Below are positions 6,321 through 12,676 of a DNA stretch of 13,204 nt, piece after piece. Made by a program: the position numbers and the translations under genes. The stretch is from Thermoplasmata archaeon (GTDB taxonomy: Archaea > Thermoplasmatota > Thermoplasmata > Thermoplasmatales > Aciduliprofundaceae): positions 1 to 13,204 of the forward strand of contig JAGGTO010000083.1 of the NCBI GenBank assembly GCA_021163705.1, written 5' to 3'. The notes below the pieces were generated by a model that was given only the letters and a program-made list of their open reading frames with translations, was not told where the DNA came from and made no database searches. The first letter of the stretch is position 1. Each line of letters opens with the position of its first letter.

Positions 6321-6716
6321 ATGTCATGGAGAGATGTTGAGGTTAGAGAGCTTAAGGTTGGCGGTTACATGGTGATAGACGATGAACCATGTCGAATAGT
6401 TGAGATGACAACAAGCAAGCCCGGGAAGCATGGTGAAGCTAAGGCCAGAATAGTGGCCATTGGGGTATTTGATGGACAGAAAAGGAGCGTGGTGTATCCT
6501 GTGAAGCACAAGGTAAAGGTGCCGATAATAGAGAAGAAGGAGGCTCAGATTCTTGCAGTGATGGGAGATGAAGTTCAGCTTATGGACTCCGAAACCTTTG
6601 AAACATTTGAGCTCAAGATCCCTGAGAATCTAAAGGATCAGATTGCTCCGGGTAAAACGGTACAGTACTGGGAGGCTTTAGGAAAGAGGGCAATAATGAG
6701 AGTTATGGGAGAGTAA
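6321..6716 (+). CDS. eif5a: Translation factor aIF5A (hypusine-containing)
   Basis: This 131-residue archaeal initiation factor 5A helps ribosomes through stalling peptide sequences such as proline runs, and in archaea may also affect RNA metabolism. The loop MTTSKPGKHGEAKARI contains Lys36 (in GKHG), the residue that deoxyhypusine synthase modifies. The N-terminal SH3-like domain (about 1-68) and C-terminal OB-fold (about 69-131, ending EALGKRAIMRVMGE) are both complete. The ATG at 6321 is preceded by the sequence GAGGGATTTAAA and a TATA box, so it begins a transcription unit. Its stop codon is two bases from the agmatinase start, an arrangement that connects it to the source of the aminobutyl group needed for its own modification. 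The deoxyhypusine synthase gene is not in the window. Confidence 0.96.
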   Translation: MSWRDVEVRELKVGGYMVIDDEPCRIVEMTTSKPGKHGEAKARIVAIGVFDGQKRSVVYPVKHKVKVPIIEKKEAQILAVMGDEVQLMDSETFETFELKIPENLKDQIAPGKTVQYWEALGKRAIMRVMGE

Positions 6717-6718
6717 AG

Positions 6719-7576
6719 ATGCTTTTGCAGTTTGCAGATGCAAATTCCGATTTATCTTCCTCTTATTTTGTTATATTCGGTGTGCCATTTGATGGCACAT
6801 CATCCTACAGGCAGGGTTCCAAATTTGCACCTGATGAGATGAGAAAGGCATCCTACAATCTGGAGAGCTATCTTTTAGAGCATGATTTTGACATGCGCAG
6901 CGTGAGGATCCATGATATGGGGAACATCGGAACACTGGATGAATTTGGAGATGTAAGGGAGGTAATTGATACTGTTTATTCGACATTCATCTCTCTGAAA
7001 GATAAATTTCCAATAATGCTGGGTGGAGAGCATTCCATTACCATCGGCGCGGCCAAGTTTCTTAAAGAAAAAATGGATGATGTTGGAATAATTTTCATAG
7101 ATGCCCATGCCGACTTTCGGGATGAATATCTGGGGAATAAATACAGCCATGCATGTGTGGCCAGAAGGGCCTATGAGTATATGAGAGGAAAAATAATTTC
7201 CATTGGTGTAAGGTCTGCCTCCAAGGAAGAGAGCATAGATGCAAAAAAGCTTGGATATCAATGGATTTCCTCCTACGATTTCATGGAGAAGGGATGGAAA
7301 GATAGTATTGAGGAGGCATTGGAAATTTTGAATGTGGAAAAAATATATCTCTCCATAGACATAGATGGAATAGATCCCTCCTATGCTCCTGGGACCGGCA
7401 CTCCTGAATATTTTGGATTGAAACCCATAGATGTTAAGAGAATCATAAAGTTCTTGGGGCGCAAGTTAATTGGTGCAGATATTGTTGAGATATGCCCTCC
7501 CTGTGATAATGGCAACACGGCAGTTTTAGGGGCAAGGCTAGTGCAGGAAATAATAGCAGCAGCTAGCACACCTTAG
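6719..7576 (+). CDS. speB: Agmatinase-family ureohydrolase
   Basis: This member of the arginase/agmatinase/formimidoylglutamase family has 285 residues. It is expected to release urea from agmatine to give putrescine. All six manganese ligands are present: His105 in GGEHSIT, Asp128, His130 and Asp132 in DAHADFRD, and Asp214 and Asp216 in SIDIDGIDPSYAPGTGTPE. The N-terminal GVPFDGTSSYRQGS and the closing segment DIVEICPPCD are also typical of agmatinases. It is co-transcribed with aIF5A (two-base gap) and has only a weak GGGAGAG ribosome site. In Haloferax an agmatinase-like protein was reported to be needed for hypusine formation, so the true substrate could be a modified aIF5A or a related guanidino compound. 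A hairpin-forming repeat lies in codons 21-27. Arginase is a less likely alternative. Confidence 0.92.
   Translation: MLLQFADANSDLSSSYFVIFGVPFDGTSSYRQGSKFAPDEMRKASYNLESYLLEHDFDMRSVRIHDMGNIGTLDEFGDVREVIDTVYSTFISLKDKFPIMLGGEHSITIGAAKFLKEKMDDVGIIFIDAHADFRDEYLGNKYSHACVARRAYEYMRGKIISIGVRSASKEESIDAKKLGYQWISSYDFMEKGWKDSIEEALEILNVEKIYLSIDIDGIDPSYAPGTGTPEYFGLKPIDVKRIIKFLGRKLIGADIVEICPPCDNGNTAVLGARLVQEIIAAASTP
6781..6799 (+). repeat. 8-bp inverted repeat with 3-base loop inside the agmatinase gene
   Basis: TGTGCCAT and ATGGCACA flank TTG, giving a perfect eight-pair stem, 62 bases after the start codon. It encodes the conserved GVPFDGT region, so protein constraint could produce part of it. In RNA it would be a stable local hairpin early in the gene. 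Confidence 0.55.
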
Positions 7577-7616
7577 ATTAAAAAAGCGCATGGAACTTCA
7601 AAGACTTTAATGCGAA

Positions 7617-7626
7617 TTTTTAAATA
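7617..7626 (+). promoter_or_regulatory. TATA box of the PIN-ATPase-KH gene
   Basis: TTTTTAAATA is centred 25 bases before the ATG at 7647, placing the transcription start at or next to the start codon. There is no Shine-Dalgarno sequence, so the message is probably leaderless. It lies in the 70-base gap after the agmatinase gene. Confidence 0.6.
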
Positions 7627-7646
7627 AGGCACCTCAATGTTCTTTT

Positions 7647-9440
7647 ATGAGATGTGTGCCAGATACAAGCGTGATTGTTGATGGACGATTCACGGAATTT
7701 ATTCTTGCAAATAAGGTAGATGAGATAATAATTCCAGAGACAATTATAAGCGAAATTGAGCATCAGGCAAATAGGGGGTTATCCATAGGATTTTCAGGAT
7801 TGAATGAACTTAAAAAGCTCAGGGAGCTCTGCCAAGATAGGAGGATAAAATTAAGCTTCTGGGGTACGCGGCCTGAAGAGTGGCAGATAAAATATGCAAA
7901 GGTGGGGGAAATAGATAACATAATAAGAGAATGCGCTAAGGAAAACAATGCCATTCTGATCACAGGAGATTTTGTACAGAAGAGCATTGCGGAGATAAAG
8001 GGAATAGAGGTTATATATCTTGAGGCAAAGCGTGAGATAAAGATGAGAATCGAAGATTTCTTTGATGAAAACACTATGAGTGTGCATATCAAAGCGAATG
8101 TTGGAGCCTTTGCAAAGAAAGGAAAGCCTGGAAATTTCAAATTTTTAAAGATTCGTGATTTTATAAGTGAGAGAGAGGTGGAGGAGATTGCAAATGATAT
8201 AGTGGAAAGGGCGAGGAGGGATGAGAAATCATTCATAGAGATGGATTTGAAAGGTGCCACAATAGTGCAGTTGAGAGAATACAGGATTGCAATAACTCGT
8301 CCACCATTTTCAGATGCCATGGAGATTACAGCTGTTAAACCCCTTGTAAAATTAAAACTGGAAGATTACAATATAAACGATAAACTCAGGAGGAGAATAG
8401 AGGAGAAGGCCGAAGGGATCCTCGTGTCAGGAGCACCTGGTGCAGGAAAAAGCACCTTTGTTCAGGCTCTTGCAGAATACTATGCATCCATGCAGAAAAT
8501 AGTTAAAACGATGGAGAAACCCAGAGATCTCATACTGGAAGATATAATCACACAATATACAGCATTGGAGGGAAGCATGGAGAAGACAGGAGACATACTT
8601 CTTCTTGTGCGTCCAGATTATACGATATTTGATGAGATGCGCACCACCGATGATTTCAAGGTTTTCACAGATTTACGACTTGCGGGTGTGGGAATGGTAG
8701 GTGTGGTTCATGCAACAAGGGCGATAGATGCTGTTCAGCGCTTTATAGGAAGAGTTGAGCTCGGAGTTATTCCCCAGATAGTGGATACCGTGATTCATAT
8801 CTCTGCAGGAAAAATAGAGCAGGTTTTAACCCTAAACTATGTGGTGAAAGTTCCAACGGGGATGCATGAGGAAGATTTAGCAAGGCCAGTAATTGAAGTT
8901 AGAGAGCTCGACAGTGGATCGCTCCTCTATGAGATTTACAGTTTTGGAGAGCAAATTGTGGTACTACCAGTAAGGGAGGAGGAGAAAAGTATATACAGAT
9001 GGGCATCAAAGGCTATCGAGGAGGAGCTCAAAAAGATTTATCCGGGAGTAAGAATAAGAGTGAAGGTAAATAGCGAAAATAGAGCCACAATTTATGCTCC
9101 TTCGTCCATCATACCCTCCCTCATCGGAAAAAGAGGAAAGAAGATAAGCGAATTGGAAAAAATCTTGGGATTATCTCTTGAAGTGGAAGCCATTGGAAAA
9201 GAGAGAAGAGAGGAGGAGAAAATTCCAGTGGAAGTGGAAATGAAGAAGAAGAGCATAAGACTTCATGTGGGAGAGGAATTTGCACATAGAAAAGTGAGTG
9301 TTTATGCATCCTCCCAGCATCTGTTTGAGGCAACCGTTTCCCGGGAGGGATATATTAATATAAGAAGAAACACCACCAACGGAAAAAAAGTTATGAGAGC
9401 ACTTAAAGAGGGAGAACCTTTATATGTTGTTCCTCTCTAA
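7647..9440 (+). CDS. PINA-like protein: PIN domain, RecA-type ATPase, KH domain
   Basis: This 597-residue protein is of the archaeal COG1855 type. The N-terminal PIN nuclease fold (about 1-130) keeps its acidic residues: Asp6 (PDTSVIVDG), Glu36, Asp90 and Asp108 (ITGD). A linker leads to a PilT/VirB11-like motor with Walker A GAPGAGKST (262-270), Walker B TIFDE (326-330) and a conserved HATRA (355-359). A KH domain follows, with the GKRGKK loop at 494-499, then a C-terminal region. In Sulfolobus islandicus the PIN-domain ATPase PINA was described as a hexameric motor acting on Holliday junctions with the resolvase Hjc. By family this protein could do the same, while the KH and PIN domains also permit RNA roles. 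The start is fixed by its leaderless TATA spacing. The 3' end overlaps the convergent SHMT gene by four bases. Confidence 0.9.
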   Translation: MRCVPDTSVIVDGRFTEFILANKVDEIIIPETIISEIEHQANRGLSIGFSGLNELKKLRELCQDRRIKLSFWGTRPEEWQIKYAKVGEIDNIIRECAKENNAILITGDFVQKSIAEIKGIEVIYLEAKREIKMRIEDFFDENTMSVHIKANVGAFAKKGKPGNFKFLKIRDFISEREVEEIANDIVERARRDEKSFIEMDLKGATIVQLREYRIAITRPPFSDAMEITAVKPLVKLKLEDYNINDKLRRRIEEKAEGILVSGAPGAGKSTFVQALAEYYASMQKIVKTMEKPRDLILEDIITQYTALEGSMEKTGDILLLVRPDYTIFDEMRTTDDFKVFTDLRLAGVGMVGVVHATRAIDAVQRFIGRVELGVIPQIVDTVIHISAGKIEQVLTLNYVVKVPTGMHEEDLARPVIEVRELDSGSLLYEIYSFGEQIVVLPVREEEKSIYRWASKAIEEELKKIYPGVRIRVKVNSENRATIYAPSSIIPSLIGKRGKKISELEKILGLSLEVEAIGKERREEEKIPVEVEMKKKSIRLHVGEEFAHRKVSVYASSQHLFEATVSREGYINIRRNTTNGKKVMRALKEGEPLYVVPL

Positions 9441-10633
9441 TTTTCTGCTTTTTCACCTAGGGTCTTTCCATCCCATCGATTCACAATATCCTCCACCTCT
9501 TTTTTCACATCCTCGCCTTTCAGTGCAGCAATAATCGCATGGGCAATATCCTTCATATCCTTGGGGGTGTATCCCTTCCAGGTAACTTCTGCAGTGCCTA
9601 TTCTTCCAACACAATCCACGATTATCCCATTATTCTCGAGAATGGTGCTCATCTCTGGCGGTGTGACTCCAAAGTTTTCTTTTAATGAATTCTCATCCAC
9701 AAGAAGCTGATGGGATCTTGAAAATTCTGGAGGATATCTAATTTTAAGACCTCCATCATTCAATTCCCTGGCCAGGATATAGGTGTTCTCTGCCACTTTT
9801 TTACCAAATATGGATGCTACGGGCCTGAATTCATACAGTGCCATGGCAAGAGATGCAATCCGATGGGTGTGATAATTATCCTGCACCCTCCAGGTCAGAT
9901 TCTTTTCCACCTTTTCGCTTATTTCCTCATAATTGGTGAAAATTATTCCACCCTGAGGACCTGGAAAGCTTTTATGGGTTGAGCCATACACTAGATGACA
10001 TTTTTCAATATCTTCCTGAAATCCAGAGGGTAAGAGACCCATAACATGGGATGCATCATAGATGACCTTTGCATTTATATCTTCCGCTACTTCAATAACC
10101 TCTCTCAAATTATAGGGGAATAGTATGTAGCTTGCCCCGAGAATTATAACATCAGGTTTCTCTTTTCTTATATTCTCTGTATCCACCTTCCTCAAATTTA
10201 AAAGCTTGAGGGGCACATATTTCAATCCAAACATGTCAGGAAGATATGGAGAAAAATAGCCATCATAACCTCCATCTTGAGGATGTATCGCCATTATCTT
10301 TCCATGCTTGGGCACTGAAGCTAAAAGGGATGCCATTGCTGCCACATGCCCGGATATGGGCTTGACATTCACATACTTGAATTTAAAAACATCCTTTGCT
10401 AGAGATTCTGCAGAGTTCACTATCTCTTCCTCATATCTTGCTCCACCATAGACATTGTGAACCTTAACCCCGTGAACTTCTCCATCAAATACCATGCTGT
10501 ATCTAGATGCCATATCGGAGCTCAGAGCCTTTCTAACCCTGAAAGAGAGATAGTTCTCAGATGCCTGAAGATTCAAACATCTCTTTCTGTATTCATCATG
10601 AAGCTCCACCAACTGCAGAGGATTCATAGACAT
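9437..10633 (-). CDS. glyA: Divergent serine hydroxymethyltransferase-family PLP enzyme
   Basis: This fold-type I PLP enzyme of 398 residues is shorter than the roughly 420-430 usual for SHMT. SHMT interconverts serine and glycine with a pterin one-carbon carrier, and many also cleave threonine or allo-threonine. Family marks present are NLQASENYLS (21-30), the NVYGGARYEEE region (60-70), DASHVMGL (193-200) and the PLP lysine Lys221 in STHKSFPGPQGG. Unusual points: the YAEG-type segment reads RYSMV and is followed by a longer linker, and the GGH(L/I)xH stacking-histidine motif appears as GGYDGY. It lies 18 bases after the threonine synthase stop in the same direction. It has no Shine-Dalgarno site; a TATA-like box overlapping the thrC stop is 26 bases from the second ATG (10625-10627), which may be the true start. 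A threonine/beta-hydroxy amino acid aldolase role is the main alternative. Confidence 0.82.
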   Translation of the reverse strand: MSMNPLQLVELHDEYRKRCLNLQASENYLSFRVRKALSSDMASRYSMVFDGEVHGVKVHNVYGGARYEEEIVNSAESLAKDVFKFKYVNVKPISGHVAAMASLLASVPKHGKIMAIHPQDGGYDGYFSPYLPDMFGLKYVPLKLLNLRKVDTENIRKEKPDVIILGASYILFPYNLREVIEVAEDINAKVIYDASHVMGLLPSGFQEDIEKCHLVYGSTHKSFPGPQGGIIFTNYEEISEKVEKNLTWRVQDNYHTHRIASLAMALYEFRPVASIFGKKVAENTYILARELNDGGLKIRYPPEFSRSHQLLVDENSLKENFGVTPPEMSTILENNGIIVDCVGRIGTAEVTWKGYTPKDMKDIAHAIIAALKGEDVKKEVEDIVNRWDGKTLGEKAEN

Positions 10634-10648
10634 GGCAATCTCTACAAG

Positions 10649-10657
10649 TTATTAAAG
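10649..10657 (-). promoter_or_regulatory. Possible internal TATA box for the SHMT-family gene
   Basis: CTTTAATAA on the - strand overlaps the threonine synthase stop codon. Its centre is 26 bases from the ATG at 10627 and 20 from the one at 10633. The absence of a GGTGA site in front of this second gene makes an own leaderless message plausible. Confidence 0.35.
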
Positions 10658-11803
10658 ATTTTCAATCAGGCAAGAGCTTAAATTATCCAGCCCACAGGTA
10701 AGCGTGGAGAATGGTAAATAAGAGGTGGTTGTTTTTATTCCAGCACCCGTTAAAATTAGAACCACAACTGATTTTTCCTCTATTTTATTCTCTGAGACTA
10801 GTTTTTGCACGACGGCTAAGGAAGTTGCAGAAGCTGGCTGCACAAACAAACCTTCTTGGGCTAGCTCTTTCTGTGCTTTGAGAATTTCCTCATCTGTAGC
10901 AGCCTCACATAAATGTCCCTCTTTTAAAATCCTCAGAACTCGATTTCCACTTGGTGGATATGGATTTTTTATGGCCTTAGCTATGGTTTCCGGATTTTCA
11001 AATCTCTCAATATTTTCTCTTTCCTCCTTAAGAGCTGTGTATATTGGAGAGCATCCTAATGCTTGAGCGCACACTAATTTCGGCATATCCTCTATAATAT
11101 TACTCTTCTTAAGCTCATAAAAACCCTTGTAAATTCCGCTAAATAAGCCTCCAGAGCTTGTGGGAATCACAACATAGTCAGGTTGCAATTCTTCCGCTAT
11201 CTCAAAGCTTATACTTTTGTATCCTTCAACTCGGTACGGATTATCCGAGTTTATAAAGTAAATTCCAAGTTTTTTACCAATTTCTATGCTTCTATAGTAA
11301 AGCTCTCCATAATCTCCCCTCACTTTAATCATCTTGGCTCCATATACTCCAATTGGAAGTAATTTTTCTTGAGGTATATCTTCAGATAGTAGTACAAAGG
11401 ATTTTACACCTGCATGGGATGTGTAGGCTGCCACGCTTGCACCCATATTTCCCGTGGATACCGTTCCCACATACTTATATCCTGATGAAATTGCATAGTT
11501 TATGGCGGTGAATGTTCCCCTATCTTTAAAGCTCCATGTGGGATTCACTGTTTCATTTTTTACATAGAGCTCCACATTCAACTGCTTGGAGAGATTTGGG
11601 AGATAAACAAGAGGTGTATCACCCTCTCCAAGAGAATATCTGAGAGAAAGTGGAAAAGGAAAGAACTCCAAGTATCGTTCCCACACCCTTTTTCCTCTCT
11701 CAATTTCTCCTTTAAGGTAGGGAAGCTGCAGAGGTTCATTGCAAATAGGGCATCTTAAAAATTCATCAGAGTACTCTCTTCCACATTTGCTGCAGTAAAG
11801 CAT
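10652..11803 (-). CDS. thrC: Threonine synthase
   Basis: This PLP enzyme of fold type II, 383 residues, converts O-phospho-L-homoserine to threonine and phosphate, the last step of threonine synthesis. The N-terminus carries a zinc ribbon, YCSKCG and CPICN (Cys4, Cys7, Cys18, Cys21), as in many archaeal threonine synthases. The PLP lysine is Lys93 in NPTWSFKDRGT, followed by STGNMGASVAAY (116-127), the asparagine loop that contacts the cofactor, and the phosphate-binding PTSSGGLFSG. Near the end VVLILTGAGIK matches the family's closing LTG(H/T/A)G. The start ATG (11801-11803) is 26 bases from a good TATA box, so the message is probably leaderless. It precedes the SHMT-family gene, which can act on threonine. 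A related activity such as cysteate synthase is possible but less likely. Confidence 0.92.
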   Translation of the reverse strand: MLYCSKCGREYSDEFLRCPICNEPLQLPYLKGEIERGKRVWERYLEFFPFPLSLRYSLGEGDTPLVYLPNLSKQLNVELYVKNETVNPTWSFKDRGTFTAINYAISSGYKYVGTVSTGNMGASVAAYTSHAGVKSFVLLSEDIPQEKLLPIGVYGAKMIKVRGDYGELYYRSIEIGKKLGIYFINSDNPYRVEGYKSISFEIAEELQPDYVVIPTSSGGLFSGIYKGFYELKKSNIIEDMPKLVCAQALGCSPIYTALKEERENIERFENPETIAKAIKNPYPPSGNRVLRILKEGHLCEAATDEEILKAQKELAQEGLFVQPASATSLAVVQKLVSENKIEEKSVVVLILTGAGIKTTTSYLPFSTLTCGLDNLSSCLIENL

Positions 11804-11818
11804 AGGAAATGTATTCCT
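11804..11818 (-). promoter_or_regulatory. Small inverted repeat adjoining the thrC start
   Basis: AGGAA-atgta-TTCCT on the + strand is a 5+5 bp inverted repeat between the TATA box and the thrC start codon. The position suits an operator, but arms this short also occur by chance. Confidence 0.25.
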
Positions 11819-11824
11819 CTTAGA

Positions 11825-11834
11825 GATATAAAAT
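11825..11834 (-). promoter_or_regulatory. TATA box of thrC
   Basis: ATTTTATATC on the - strand is centred about 26 bases before the thrC ATG, the distance expected for a leaderless archaeal transcript. It lies back to back with the thiM promoter in a 78-base divergent region. Confidence 0.6.
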
Positions 11835-11852
11835 TAGCGTTAGATAAGAAAA

Positions 11853-11861
11853 GATAATATT
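11853..11861 (+). promoter_or_regulatory. TATA box of thiM
   Basis: GATAATATT is centred 25 bases before the thiM ATG at 11882; no Shine-Dalgarno site is present, so the message is probably leaderless. No room remains for a TPP riboswitch in the leader. Confidence 0.5.
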
Positions 11862-11881
11862 CTCCAATTCTATCACTGCAT

Positions 11882-12676
11882 ATGGACATCGAAAGAGCTC
11901 TCAAAGAACTCAGAAGAAGAAGGCCCCTTGTGCATAATATAACCAATTTTGTAGTTATGAATACAACCGCCAACGTCCTCCTGGCGATAGGTGCATCTCC
12001 CGTGATGGCTCATGCCATAGAGGAACTTGAAGAGATGATAAATATAGCGGATTCTGTAGTAATCAACATAGGCACCCTTGATGAATCCTGGGTGGAGTCA
12101 ATGATACACGCTGTTAAAATTGCCAATGAGTACGAGAAGCCAGTAATTTTAGATCCCGTTGGTGCTGGAGCCACGAGATACAGAACCTCCACAGCTCTAA
12201 AGCTTATAGAAATAGGAGATATCTACATTCTGAGGGGAAACTACAGTGAGATAAAATCATTGATAGGAGAGAAGGGAAGAACAAGAGGCGTGGATTCCAT
12301 CTCTTCTGGAGAAGATGCAAAGGATGTGGCAGTTAAAGCAAGTGAGATGTTTAATACCACTGCTGTGGTTACAGGCAAAGTGGATTATGTTAGTAATGGA
12401 AAAAAGTGTTATGCTATAGAAAATGGAACACCCATGCTTGCTTGGGTAACTGGCACAGGATGCATGCTCACTTCAATAATGGGAGCTTTTAGTGCTGTAG
12501 CATCTCCGCTAGATGCAGCAATAGCATCACTTTTAACCTTCGAAATAGCTGCAGAAAAGGCTGAAGAGGAGGCCCCCTACCCGGGAAGCTTTCATATGAA
12601 GCTTTATGACTGGCTCTACAGGATAGATGAGGAACTTATAAGAAAAAGAAAGAAGGTGAGGGAGATTGAGCCTTAG
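11882..12676 (+). CDS. thiM: Hydroxyethylthiazole kinase
   Basis: This ribokinase-fold enzyme of 264 residues phosphorylates 4-methyl-5-(2-hydroxyethyl)thiazole with ATP, salvaging the thiazole half of thiamine. Characteristic segments are PLVHNITNFVVMNTTANVLLAIGASPVMAHA (about 15-45), which forms the substrate pocket, DPVGAG (91-96), and WVTGTGCMLTSIMGAF (188-203), which contains the catalytic Cys194 in the anion-hole loop. The length is normal. The ATG is 25 bases from a TATA box and lacks a ribosome site. The 3' end overlaps thiE by 11 bases, and the thiE ribosome binding site lies within its last codons, so thiE translation depends on this gene being translated. The two adjacent products (thiazole phosphate and thiamine phosphate) are consecutive in the pathway. 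Confidence 0.95.
   Translation: MDIERALKELRRRRPLVHNITNFVVMNTTANVLLAIGASPVMAHAIEELEEMINIADSVVINIGTLDESWVESMIHAVKIANEYEKPVILDPVGAGATRYRTSTALKLIEIGDIYILRGNYSEIKSLIGEKGRTRGVDSISSGEDAKDVAVKASEMFNTTAVVTGKVDYVSNGKKCYAIENGTPMLAWVTGTGCMLTSIMGAFSAVASPLDAAIASLLTFEIAAEKAEEEAPYPGSFHMKLYDWLYRIDEELIRKRKKVREIEP

Noticed and set aside
7763..8320. 185-codon open frame on the - strand within the PINA-like gene
   Set aside because: It is the antisense of a well-supported gene, rich in serine and phenylalanine as expected for a shadow frame, with no ribosome site or promoter.
11835..11881. TPP riboswitch in front of thiM
   Set aside because: Only 78 bases separate thiM from thrC, the thiM transcript appears leaderless, and no conserved TPP aptamer core (such as CUGAGA with its partner helices) is present.
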